DNA of 64,000 nucleotides from Muribaculaceae bacterium (GTDB lineage Bacteria; Bacteroidota; Bacteroidia; Bacteroidales; Muribaculaceae): NCBI GenBank assembly GCA_022509065.1, contig JAFLTY010000007.1, positions 19,236 to 83,235 of the forward strand, read 5' to 3'. Shown piece by piece: positions 56,529 to 64,000 of this stretch (position 1 is its first letter; each line of letters starts with the position of its first letter). The notes under the pieces were generated by a model. It saw only the letters and a program-made list of their open reading frames with translations, ran no database searches and was not told where the DNA came from. The position numbers and the translations under genes were made by a program.

Positions 56529-57398
56529 ATGGCTGAAATAAGTATAGCCGGAATTATGCGCGCCGGCGCCTACTCGCCCAACCACATCGGCAATGATGCC
56601 GCTATTTTCAATATTGTCGCCGACCAATTACGCAAGCGCGGCTACATAGTCAATGTATATAGCGAAGAACAGTTTATCAAAAGTGACGGTGTCGCCGAGC
56701 CGGTTATTGTGGATATGTGTCGCGAACAACAATCCATAAAATTATTGCAACGGCTGGAAGACGAGGGTAAATTGGTTATCAATTCGGGATACGGAATAGA
56801 GAATTGCACCCGGGAGCGAATGACCCGCATTCTGCTCGGGTCGGGTATCCCTTATCCTAAAAGTCTCATGGTGAATACCAACGAACGCATCATCGACTTG
56901 ATGCGGCGCAATGGCATAGAGCGAGGTTGGATTAAACGTGGAGACTTCCATGCCATGCACAAAGAAGACGTGTCCTACGTCAGACATCCCGAGGAGGCTC
57001 AGGAAGTACTCCAGGAATATTTTCTGCGTGGCATACCACGAGCCGTTATCAACATACACCTCGAGGGTGACCTTATTAAGTTTTACGGAATACGTGACAG
57101 CAACTACTTCTTTTGGTTTTATCCTTACGAGTCCGGTCACAGTAAATATGGTCACGAGGCTATCAACGGCCCGAGTCGTGGACTTCAATTTGACGAAGCC
57201 GCTTTGCGTGCCATGTGTCAGAAAGCCTCGCAGGAACTCGACGTTGTTGTGTATGGTGGCGATGCTATTGTCGATCCTGATGGATCGATACGAATTATCG
57301 ACTTTAACGATTGGCCTAGTTTTGCTCCTTGTCGTAATGAGGCAGGTCCCCATATTGCCAAGGCTATTATGGCGTTGATAAAGAAACATTCAGTCTGA
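56529..57398 (+). CDS. ATP-grasp-like protein, function unknown
   Basis: 289 residues. An N-terminal Rossmann-like part (IAGIMRAGAYSPNHIGNDAAIFNIVADQLRKRG) is followed by an ATP-grasp-like fold: a strand with WIKRGDFHAMHKEDVSYV near 138, VINIHLEGDLIKFYGI, YGGDAIVDPDGSIRIIDFNDWPSFAPCRNEAG. The acidic D..DFND set near the end resembles the Mg2+-binding E/N of ATP-grasp enzymes. It sits 24 bp before a CDP-alcohol phosphatidyltransferase gene, suggesting a linked step, for example adding or making a headgroup. No substrate can be named. Confidence 0.7.
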   Translation: MAEISIAGIMRAGAYSPNHIGNDAAIFNIVADQLRKRGYIVNVYSEEQFIKSDGVAEPVIVDMCREQQSIKLLQRLEDEGKLVINSGYGIENCTRERMTRILLGSGIPYPKSLMVNTNERIIDLMRRNGIERGWIKRGDFHAMHKEDVSYVRHPEEAQEVLQEYFLRGIPRAVINIHLEGDLIKFYGIRDSNYFFWFYPYESGHSKYGHEAINGPSRGLQFDEAALRAMCQKASQELDVVVYGGDAIVDPDGSIRIIDFNDWPSFAPCRNEAGPHIAKAIMALIKKHSV

Positions 57399-57422
57399 GC
57401 GCCCGTTTAAAACCTTCAAGAC

Positions 57423-58406
57423 ATGGAGTATAACAACGAAACATCAAAGGTAACTGCCTCCCAAGCCAAGGAAGCTATCCGCAAAGCCGGATATCGGGAC
57501 AGCCTGAAAAGCAACGATACTGAGGAACATATAGACTTGGCTTTTTACCGTCCGATTGGATATATGTGGGCATGTCTTGCAGCTCGAATAGGAGTCACGC
57601 CTAACGCAATAACTATCGCCTCGATATTTTTGGGTATTGGAGCCGGCATTGCCTTTTATTTCAACAATATCTGGATTAATATAGCTGGTATGTTGTTGCT
57701 GATATGGGCCAACAGTTTTGACAGCGCAGATGGTCAGCTTGCTCGCATGACGAAACAATATTCGCGTATAGGCCGTATACTCGACGGTATGGCCGGCGAC
57801 ATCTGGTTTGTGACAATATATGCAGCAATCTGTCTGCGCGAAGTCGTTACCAGCGAATTTTTTAGTGAACACCATTGGGTTATATGGGTGATGGCGGCTG
57901 TAACAGGGTTGTGTCATGCAAAACAGGCAGCCGTGGCCGATTACTATCGCCAGTTCCATCTTTACTTTCTTAAAGGTGAAGACGGTAGCGAACTTGAAAG
58001 CGCCGATGACCTTAAACGCAAATTGGAAAATCTGAGCTGGAAAAAGAACTTTTTTAAGAAACTCGTTCTGGAAGCATACACAAAATATACCATCAATCAA
58101 GAGCAGATGACGCCGGCAATGCAGCGATTGCGTAAAGTTCTCAGAGCGCGTTACGGAACGGCTTCAAAAATTCCGCAAAGTTTTCGTGATGAGTTCCGTC
58201 GTTTGTCGCTCCCCTTGATGAAGTATACCAATATATTGTCTTTTAATTGGCGCACTATAACATTGTTCACAGCTATCTTCCTGCAAATGCCGTGGTTGTA
58301 TTTTGCTACTGAATTGACGGTATTCAATGCTATCCTGGTGTATATGATGCTACGACACGAACGCATTTGTAATCAACTGACGCTTCAGTTGGAAAAGGAG
58401 GGGTAG
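57423..58406 (+). CDS. CDP-alcohol phosphatidyltransferase family protein (variant motif)
   Basis: 327 residues. The CDP-OH-P motif is DSADGQLAR at residues 100-108, G117, D121. Normally a fourth aspartate lies at D121+4, but here position 125 is glycine and the aspartate is at 126 (DGMAGD). Several membrane helices flank it (IASIFLGIGAGIAFYF, IWINIAGMLLLIWA and TLFTAIFLQMPWLYF). The family joins a CDP-activated lipid to an alcohol headgroup in the inner membrane. A long soluble insert (about 180-260) is charged. The acceptor may be inositol-phosphate-like or another polyol, as in other gut Bacteroidales (inference). Confidence 0.85.
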   Translation: MEYNNETSKVTASQAKEAIRKAGYRDSLKSNDTEEHIDLAFYRPIGYMWACLAARIGVTPNAITIASIFLGIGAGIAFYFNNIWINIAGMLLLIWANSFDSADGQLARMTKQYSRIGRILDGMAGDIWFVTIYAAICLREVVTSEFFSEHHWVIWVMAAVTGLCHAKQAAVADYYRQFHLYFLKGEDGSELESADDLKRKLENLSWKKNFFKKLVLEAYTKYTINQEQMTPAMQRLRKVLRARYGTASKIPQSFRDEFRRLSLPLMKYTNILSFNWRTITLFTAIFLQMPWLYFATELTVFNAILVYMMLRHERICNQLTLQLEKEG

Positions 58407-58508
58407 GACTAACGGAACGAATAAGTCCGCTGGTCAATCTTATACGGGATTTCGCGCAGAGCTTCAATGCTCTTGTGTGCATCAAGATTTCTGGAAGCTA
58501 CCTACGAA

Positions 58509-60089
58509 CTAAAATTCGGAAGTGGTGTGGAAACGTATTTTGGGGAAGTCCTGCTGAGCCATCTGCAAAACATATCCCGAATCGGCAAGGAACACATCGC
58601 GACCTTCGCGGTCTACCGCCATGAATTGATGTTTTCGCTTCTTAAAAGCCTCTAAAGCTTGTTCATCTTCGCTTTCTATCCAGCAAGCCTTAAAAAGTGA
58701 AATGGGTTCCCAGCGACATTGGGCTCCGTATTCGTGAAGCAGTCGGTATTGTATGACCTCGAATTGCAATTGTCCTACTGTACCTATGATTTTGCGGCCG
58801 TTAAATTGGTTGATAAAAAGCTGTGCCACGCCCTCATCCATAAGTTGCTGTATACCTTTCTCGAGTTGTTTGGATTTCATCGGGTCGGTGTTCTCAATGT
58901 ATTTGAACATTTCGGGAGAGAACGAGGGTAAACCTTTGAAATGCAGTTCCTCGCCTGCGGTCAAGGTGTCGCCTATTTTGAAGTTGCCTGTATCGGGAAT
59001 ACCGACGATATCTCCGGGGTAGGCTTCGTCGACGATGTCTTTTTTCTGTGCCATAAAGGCAGTAGGCGATGAAAACTTCATCATTTTACCCGATCGTATG
59101 TGCTTGTAATTCTCGTTGCGTTGAAAACGGCCAGAACACACCTTCACAAAAGCTATACAGCTTCGGTGGTTGGGATCCATATTGGCGTGTATCTTGAAAA
59201 CAAATCCCGAAAAAGCGTCTTCGTCGGGCAGTACGAGTCGCTCCTCTGTCTGAACGGGTTTCGGCGCGGGGGCAATCTCGCAAAAACAATCAAGCAACTC
59301 CTTAACACCGAACGTATTGAGAGCCGATCCAAAGAATACAGGCGCCACTTTGCCCTCAAGGTACTGAGTTTTGTCAAACTCAGGATAAACGCCTTCAATC
59401 AACTCGATGTCCTCGCGGAGTTTTTTTGCGTCCGCTTCACCAACCATTTCGTCTATACGAGGGTCTGTGATGTTGTCTATGGCGACACGTTCGCTGATAG
59501 TCTGTTTGTTAGGCGTAAATAAGTCCAATGAATTCTCATAGATATTATATACTCCTTTGAACTTGGCGCCGATGTTGATGGGCCAGGTAAGCGGTCTTAC
59601 ATTTATTTTCAGTTCCGCTTCGAGTTCGTCAAGAATTTCGAACGGATCACGACCCTCGCGATCCAGTTTGTTTACGAATATTATTACCGGCGTGTTACGC
59701 ATGCGGCAGACTTCCATAAGCTTTCGAGTCTGTTGTTCTACGCCTTTCGCCACGTCCACAACTATAATAACCGAATCAACAGCTGTCAGCGTACGATAAG
59801 TATCCTCAGCGAAGTCTTGGTGACCCGGTGTATCAAGAATATTAATCTTGTAATCACCGTAATTAAAGCCCATGACTGATGTGGCGACCGAAATGCCGCG
59901 CTGTTTTTCGATTTCCATCCAGTCGGAGGTAGCCGTTTTCTTTATCTTATTGGATTTGACAGCTCCGGCTATATGAATTGCTCCTCCGAAAAGCAAAAGT
60001 TTTTCCGTAAGAGTGGTTTTGCCTGCATCGGGGTGAGAGATGATGGCGAAAGTTCGTCTGCGTGATATCTCGTCAGTAAGAGTTGACAT
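58509..60089 (-). CDS. prfC: Peptide chain release factor 3
   Basis: 526 residues. RF3 is the GTPase that removes RF1/RF2 after peptide release. Visible are G1 [16 protein letters not shown]2/G3 ([10 protein letters not shown] and [16 protein letters not shown]), G4 [10 protein letters not shown] and the RF3 C-terminal domain ([16 protein letters not shown]). It starts 4 bp after the rfbD stop on the same strand and is convergent with the CDP-alcohol gene, 102 bp apart, without a clear terminator. Confidence 0.96.
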   Translation of the reverse strand: MSTLTDEISRRRTFAIISHPDAGKTTLTEKLLLFGGAIHIAGAVKSNKIKKTATSDWMEIEKQRGISVATSVMGFNYGDYKINILDTPGHQDFAEDTYRTLTAVDSVIIVVDVAKGVEQQTRKLMEVCRMRNTPVIIFVNKLDREGRDPFEILDELEAELKINVRPLTWPINIGAKFKGVYNIYENSLDLFTPNKQTISERVAIDNITDPRIDEMVGEADAKKLREDIELIEGVYPEFDKTQYLEGKVAPVFFGSALNTFGVKELLDCFCEIAPAPKPVQTEERLVLPDEDAFSGFVFKIHANMDPNHRSCIAFVKVCSGRFQRNENYKHIRSGKMMKFSSPTAFMAQKKDIVDEAYPGDIVGIPDTGNFKIGDTLTAGEELHFKGLPSFSPEMFKYIENTDPMKSKQLEKGIQQLMDEGVAQLFINQFNGRKIIGTVGQLQFEVIQYRLLHEYGAQCRWEPISLFKACWIESEDEQALEAFKKRKHQFMAVDREGRDVFLADSGYVLQMAQQDFPKIRFHTTSEF

Positions 60090-60093
60090 AAGG

Positions 60094-60999
60094 TTAATTG
60101 TCGTTATTTTGTAAGACCTCCAGGCATTCTTTCAGTCCTTCGGTCCAGTGTGGTATTGTGATATTGAACGTTTGTTTGATTTTTGATTTATCAAGTACAG
60201 AAAATGCCGGACGTTGCGCAGCGGCGTGATAATCGGTGGTTGCGCATGCTGTCAGAAAGGCATTAGGATAGGTGTCCTCAATAATTTTTTTTGCGAATTC
60301 ATACCAGGTAGTCTGGCCTTCGTTAGTATAATTATATATTCCGGGAATCCACTCGGGGCTGATTAAGATACTTGCCACTGCTGATGCCAGATGTTCTGCG
60401 AATGTCGGTGTGCCTGTTTGATCACTGACCACACGGAGGAGAGTGCCTTGTCGAGCATTCCGGAGTATGGTCTTTACAAAATTGTGACCAAATGCCGAAT
60501 AAAGCCATCCTGTACGCAGTACTATGCAGTCAGGATTATTTGCGAACAGTATCTTTTCTCCGTCAAGCTTCGATTGTCCGTAAACATTTAATGGTTGTCC
60601 AATGCTGTCCTCTTTATAAGGTACTTTGGCTTTCCCGTCAAAAACATAATCGGTCGAAAAGTGTAAGACCTTTATACCGCGTTCGGCGCTTGCCAACGCT
60701 AAATTTCCAACGCCCTCAATATTAATTTTGTTGCACGTTTCCTTATCGCTTTCTGCTTTATCGACGGCAGTGTAGGCCGCACAGTTGATTATGTGGGTAT
60801 ATTGCGATAGGTGTAAATGTTGCTCTACCTGCTTGCGGTCGGTGATGTCGAAATCTTTATGGGACAATGCATTCACAGCAATGTCACGATACGGTTTGAG
60901 CGTTTGTTGTATGGCTTGCCCCAACTGACCGTTGGCACCGGTTAAAAGGATATTCAGCCGATGCGGAGTGTTGTCTATGAATTGGGGTAGATCTATCAT
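60094..60999 (-). CDS. rfbD: dTDP-4-dehydrorhamnose reductase
   Basis: 301 residues from the ATG at 60997-60999. The frame extends to a TTG at 61020, but that base lies in the -7 box. The enzyme reduces dTDP-4-dehydro-L-rhamnose with NAD(P)H, the last step to dTDP-L-rhamnose for surface glycans. Visible are [32 protein letters not shown], the YGQSK active-site motif and VLRTGWLYS. The other rml genes are not nearby. It pairs with prfC in an operon. Confidence 0.94.
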   Translation of the reverse strand: MIDLPQFIDNTPHRLNILLTGANGQLGQAIQQTLKPYRDIAVNALSHKDFDITDRKQVEQHLHLSQYTHIINCAAYTAVDKAESDKETCNKINIEGVGNLALASAERGIKVLHFSTDYVFDGKAKVPYKEDSIGQPLNVYGQSKLDGEKILFANNPDCIVLRTGWLYSAFGHNFVKTILRNARQGTLLRVVSDQTGTPTFAEHLASAVASILISPEWIPGIYNYTNEGQTTWYEFAKKIIEDTYPNAFLTACATTDYHAAAQRPAFSVLDKSKIKQTFNITIPHWTEGLKECLEVLQNNDN

Positions 61000-61017
61000 T
61001 GCATATATAAACGAATA

Positions 61018-61049
61018 CAAAATTAATAAATTTTCGCTTCGCTTGCAAA
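61018..61049 (-). promoter_or_regulatory. Promoter of rfbD-prfC
   Basis: On the minus strand, TTTG at 61046-61049, a 20-bp spacer, then TAATTTTG at 61018-61025. The ATG at 60999 follows closely, so the leader is very short. Confidence 0.7.
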
Positions 61050-61169
61050 AGTTGGGATGTTAGCATGTACCAGGAGATTGATTGTCAATAAATAGGGTAA
61101 GTCGAGCGCATGATTACCATGGTCTCCTAAGCTTCACATTTATTGTCGAACCGGCTCTTAGTTCTGATT

Positions 61170-61199
61170 TTTGATATAAGCAGAAAAAGCCTAACTTTG
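61170..61199 (+). promoter_or_regulatory. Promoter of the membrane acyltransferase gene
   Basis: TTTG at 61170-61173, an 18-bp spacer, then TAACTTTG at 61192-61199. It supports the ATG at 61286 as the start, with a leader of about 80 nt. The GTG at 61247 would add a basic N-terminus not typical of the family. Confidence 0.65.
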
Positions 61200-61285
61200 C
61201 AAGATACATAGCCTTACTCTCAAAAAATGCTCCCTACGTGTAGCCTGTGAGAGTTTGCAAAGAAAAAATAAGAAAAGAAATAAAT

Positions 61286-62449
61286 ATGACTGCACAAAGA
61301 ATTGTATGGATCGATTGGTTGCGAGTGACTGCTATCTTTCTTGTGATAATTGTACACTCTACGGAGCCTTTTTATCTTGGAGGTGAAGGTTCGCTCATAA
61401 TGACAGCTTCGGATGCTTTTTGGGTGGCGCTGTTCGATACGTTTGCCAGAGCCTGCGTGCCTCTGTTTATCATCGCTTCGAGTTTCCTGCAGTTTCCTTT
61501 GAGATATTCCACTGCAACGTTTTTTAAGCGACGTGCCGTACGAGTCTTAGTGCCCTTTGCCGTGTGGACAACGGTATATGCTTTGATTTGGGGTGAACCA
61601 ATACAGAATTTCAAAGATCTGTTGTTGAATTTCAATTATGCGGCGGGTCACCTTTGGTTTGTCTATATGCTTGTCGGGATATATCTCCTCATGCCGATGC
61701 TTTCCCCATGGGCTGAACGTGTGTCCAAAAGAGAGTTACAGGTGTATTTAACAATATGCTTCTTCACAACCATTATACCCTTTGCACGTACTTATTTCGG
61801 TGGTGAAGTCCCTGTCATATATGGACCGTCGGGAATACCCAATCCTGCAAAATTTCCTTTGTGGGGAGAAGCAAGCTGGAACACCTACGGGGTGTTTTAT
61901 TACTTCAGTGGGTTCATAGGTTATCTTCTCTTTGGTCTCTATGTCAGACGCTTTGTGACAAACTTGAGCCGACCGACATCATTGATATTGTCTATCGTGC
62001 CTTTTGTCACCGGATTTATTATCTGTTTCTTTGGTTTTCTGCATTATGTGTATGCATCGGCGACCAACGGTTTTCCTGTGGAAGGACCCGTCGGTATGGC
62101 TGCTTTATGGGAGACTCCGTGGTTTAACGATACCACCGGAGTTGCGCTCATGGCGATAGGATGGGTATTCTTTTATCGGCATATTACTTCTTCGGGACGC
62201 TTTTTCAACAATATTTTGTTACCGTTGTCCGGTGCCAGTTACGGGCTATATCTGTGTCACATGATTATACTTGTCCCTGTTTCGGCCTGGCTGCGCTCGA
62301 AGTTGGGTCTCGGCTCGGATGGAGTCTTAAGTGTGTGGACAACACCGGCACAGATTGTCGGTACCGCTATCATAACCTTCATCCTGGGATCTCTGGCAAG
62401 CGTTGTTGTGGGGCGCATCCCTCGTCTGGGTAAGTACCTGATGGGTTAG
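61286..62449 (+). CDS. Membrane-bound acyltransferase, acyltransferase-3 family
   Basis: 387 residues from the ATG at 61286. Ten or so membrane helices. The N-terminus IDWLRVTAIFLVIIVHSTEPF carries the R and H typical of the acyltransferase-3 family (Asp/Arg plus HS-type His), followed by FFKRRAVRVLVPFAVWTTVYAL and GHLWFVYMLVGIYLLMP. Such proteins O-acylate sugars of exopolysaccharide, O-antigen or peptidoglycan at the inner membrane. The acceptor is unknown. A clean promoter precedes it, and bcp converges 51 bp downstream. Confidence 0.9.
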   Translation: MTAQRIVWIDWLRVTAIFLVIIVHSTEPFYLGGEGSLIMTASDAFWVALFDTFARACVPLFIIASSFLQFPLRYSTATFFKRRAVRVLVPFAVWTTVYALIWGEPIQNFKDLLLNFNYAAGHLWFVYMLVGIYLLMPMLSPWAERVSKRELQVYLTICFFTTIIPFARTYFGGEVPVIYGPSGIPNPAKFPLWGEASWNTYGVFYYFSGFIGYLLFGLYVRRFVTNLSRPTSLILSIVPFVTGFIICFFGFLHYVYASATNGFPVEGPVGMAALWETPWFNDTTGVALMAIGWVFFYRHITSSGRFFNNILLPLSGASYGLYLCHMIILVPVSAWLRSKLGLGSDGVLSVWTTPAQIVGTAIITFILGSLASVVVGRIPRLGKYLMG

Positions 62450-62499
62450 GTATCGGTGTAACGGAGGTTGGCAACTTTAGACAACGTATTGTCAGCCAT

Positions 62500-62958
62500 C
62501 TATTCATTCACAGCCAGAATCTGTGACGCATGTTCTTTGGTCTTGATTTGCTTGGACCCGATGATGCGTTCCACAAAGCCGTCAGGCGAAATTATAAAGG
62601 TGGTGCGCAGTGTTCCCATATATTTGCGCCCGTACATGCTCTTTTCTGCCCAAACTCCGAAGAGTTCGACAAGACGGTGGTCGGTGTCTGCTATGAGCGG
62701 AAAGTTAAGATTGTTTTTCTCTGAGAACTTACGATGTGACGCTTCGTTATCGACACTCACGCCGATAACCTGATACCCTTGAGCCGTTAATGCGGGCATT
62801 TTGTCGCGAAGATTACATGCCTGTGCCGTGCAGCCTGATGTCATGTCCTTCGGATAGAAGTATAAGGCTATTTTCTTTCCGGGAAACTGGCTTAATCTTA
62901 TCTCGTTGCCATCCTTGTCATGTCCCAAAAAATCGGGAACCTTGTCTCCTTTTTCCAT
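62500..62958 (-). CDS. bcp: Thioredoxin-dependent thiol peroxidase, Bcp type
   Basis: 152 residues. It reduces H2O2 and organic hydroperoxides. The peroxidatic cysteine C43 and resolving C48 lie in DMTSGCTAQACNLRD, the C-x4-C spacing of E. coli-type Bcp. Other features are YFYPKDMT, GVSVDNEASHRKF and FPLIADTDHRLV. It starts 42 bp after a hypothetical lipoprotein gene on the same strand. It needs a thioredoxin partner, not seen nearby. Confidence 0.96.
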   Translation of the reverse strand: MEKGDKVPDFLGHDKDGNEIRLSQFPGKKIALYFYPKDMTSGCTAQACNLRDKMPALTAQGYQVIGVSVDNEASHRKFSEKNNLNFPLIADTDHRLVELFGVWAEKSMYGRKYMGTLRTTFIISPDGFVERIIGSKQIKTKEHASQILAVNE

Positions 62959-63000
62959 AATTAATCAATAATGTATAGATAATGAATTGATAATGATTTT

Positions 63001-63570
63001 TTAATCGGTTTGAGCAATCCATCGGAATTCTTCCTCGAAATAGTCACATATCTTTTCTCTCTCGTTTGCTGAGATATAGGGTCGAATTTCATCTAAGAAT
63101 TTATCTCTCAAAATTATATAGTCACTCGGTGAAATATCAGCAATTGAATCAAAACCATTTTCCCATGCAATTTCGCAAAATAAAAGCGACATTAACTTTT
63201 CACTTCCCGCGTGACCCGAAATATGCGAAATAAAATTAGGCCGATTCTTTATGTATTCCTTTAAACAAGCACCTAACCCTTCCGAAAGCGCACCATCGGA
63301 ATAGCGAGATATAGCCAAGATTGTGATATCGTTCAGACTGTCCCTGCGCTCATCTCCCACCGGTTGAAGCAATGTGTGCAGTAATGCTAAATATCTCTCG
63401 TCATTACGGTTCAGTTCGGAATAAAATGAGATATTCAAAGAATCCGTAGTGTTATCCTGTTCGCATTTAATATGTAGGTCAGATATAGCTGAGGTATGCG
63501 TATGCTCTTTTCCGGCACATGAAAACAACACCACGAATGGAATTAAACCTAAATACCAAGTATTCCTCAT
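63001..63570 (-). CDS. Hypothetical lipoprotein
   Basis: 189 residues. The signal is YLGLIPFVVLFSC (lipidated cysteine near 18). The mature part is mostly helical and acidic (DERYLALLHTLLQPVGDERRDSLNDITILAISRYSDGALSEGLG) with no recognised domain and no CxxC. The number of conserved aromatic and acidic residues suggests a folded helical domain. A possible minus-strand -7 box (TATCTTTG, 63687-63694) is upstream. Function unknown. Confidence 0.7.
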   Translation of the reverse strand: MRNTWYLGLIPFVVLFSCAGKEHTHTSAISDLHIKCEQDNTTDSLNISFYSELNRNDERYLALLHTLLQPVGDERRDSLNDITILAISRYSDGALSEGLGACLKEYIKNRPNFISHISGHAGSEKLMSLLFCEIAWENGFDSIADISPSDYIILRDKFLDEIRPYISANEREKICDYFEEEFRWIAQTD

Positions 63571-63833
63571 GACAAAAACACAATGCTTTTCTTATATGCC
63601 ACTACCAGCTCTTTCTTAGCATCAGGGAGTTAATTAACCGTTTTATAAAACCTAACTTGACAAGTCATTAACAGCAGTTTTGACCCCAAAGATAATAAAA
63701 ATATCACAAAAAATGGCGACCAAATTTGAATACACGCTTATTGAGATTGGGAGTGCCTTTTGACGTTTCAGTGTATCAAAAAAGTAGATTGAGAACAATG
63801 TCCGAACCTACTGGTGTATTGTAAGAGTTTTAT

Positions 63834-64000
63834 CTATTTTTTATTTTTAGGGAATAGTTCAAAATAAAGATAATTCTTTATACCTAATTTGTCATACCAT
63901 TCTGATGGTGGTATCTCACTGTATCTTACACCACAAACATCCATCCCCTGATATATCTTCCCGTTTATTTCAACATCTTGAATAATTCCTGGGGAATATG
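63834..64000 (-). CDS. C-terminal fragment of an unknown protein (partial)
   Basis: The minus strand is open from the window edge to a TAG at 63834-63836, giving about 54 residues (PGIIQDVEINGKIYQG, MDVCGVRYSEIPPSEWYDK, LGIKNYLYFELFPKNKK). Aromatic and glycine-rich content and good codon flow suggest a real gene end. No family was recognised. The remaining sequence 63571-63833 shows no other gene. Confidence 0.6.
   Translation of the reverse strand, partial: YSPGIIQDVEINGKIYQGMDVCGVRYSEIPPSEWYDKLGIKNYLYFELFPKNKK

Noticed and set aside
61247-61285. GTG start extending the acyltransferase by 13 residues
   Set aside because: The added residues (basic, KEKIRKEIN) do not fit the family N-terminus, while the ATG at 61286 begins exactly at it.

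Overview
This window looks like a chromosomal segment of a gut-type Bacteroidales bacterium, most like Muribaculaceae or a near relative. The placement is inferred from gene content: type IX secretion (T9SS) genes (porW/sprE, porX and two porU-type sortases), a fused SecDF, an OMPLA-type phospholipase, and a large exported protein whose C-terminus reads like the T9SS sorting tails of this order. Promoters also fit the Bacteroidota pattern (TAnnTTTG at -7, often TTTG about 19 bp upstream). No tRNA, rRNA, CRISPR array, prophage or intact insertion sequence was seen. Most of the window is core chromosome, densely packed in long single-strand runs.

Layout. 1-1344: rsmA-mgtE on the minus strand, with mgtE cut by the window edge. 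1766-6365: a very large exported Fn3-like protein and gap (GAPDH), both with strongly biased codons suggesting high expression, each followed by a clear terminator. 6581-9830: the main accessory patch, with three small membrane or SH3 proteins of unknown function, a decayed reading frame resembling a PP2C phosphatase, and a GC-rich non-coding block. 9835-19620: secDF, hpf, xer recombinase, porX and porW. 20008-25109: ligA, a HipA-like kinase with its DUF3037 partner, tsaE, birA, and a hexapeptide acetyltransferase. 25397-34232: an Ig-like lipoprotein, a GT10 fucosyltransferase, radical SAM enzyme, LolC/E-type permease, rbfA, O-methyltransferase, GDP-mannose pyrophosphorylase and alanine dehydrogenase. 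34292-36159: amylase and an Lrp regulator with a long palindrome in its promoter. 36393-49859: DUF721, recF, esterase, cytidylate-kinase-like protein, SemiSWEET, then porU - FAH-like - rex - porU paralog - pldA - panB. 50049-58406 (plus): relA/spoT with a coupled lipoprotein, glyS, lemA, an FKBP-like lipoprotein, an ATP-grasp-like protein and a CDP-alcohol phosphatidyltransferase. 58509-64000: prfC, rfbD, a membrane acyltransferase, bcp, a lipoprotein and the 3' end of an unknown gene.

Themes. One is cell-envelope and export work: Sec, T9SS, OMPLA, lipoprotein release, sugar nucleotides and acyl or fucosyl decoration. The other is housekeeping and stress response: (p)ppGpp, ribosome hibernation, RsmA/RbfA, RF3, TsaE and GlyS. 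The least explained items are the two PorU paralogs around rex, a FAH-family protein that has lost its metal ligands, a CDP-alcohol transferase with a shifted last aspartate beside an ATP-grasp-like gene, and the accessory patch at 6.6-9.8 kb.
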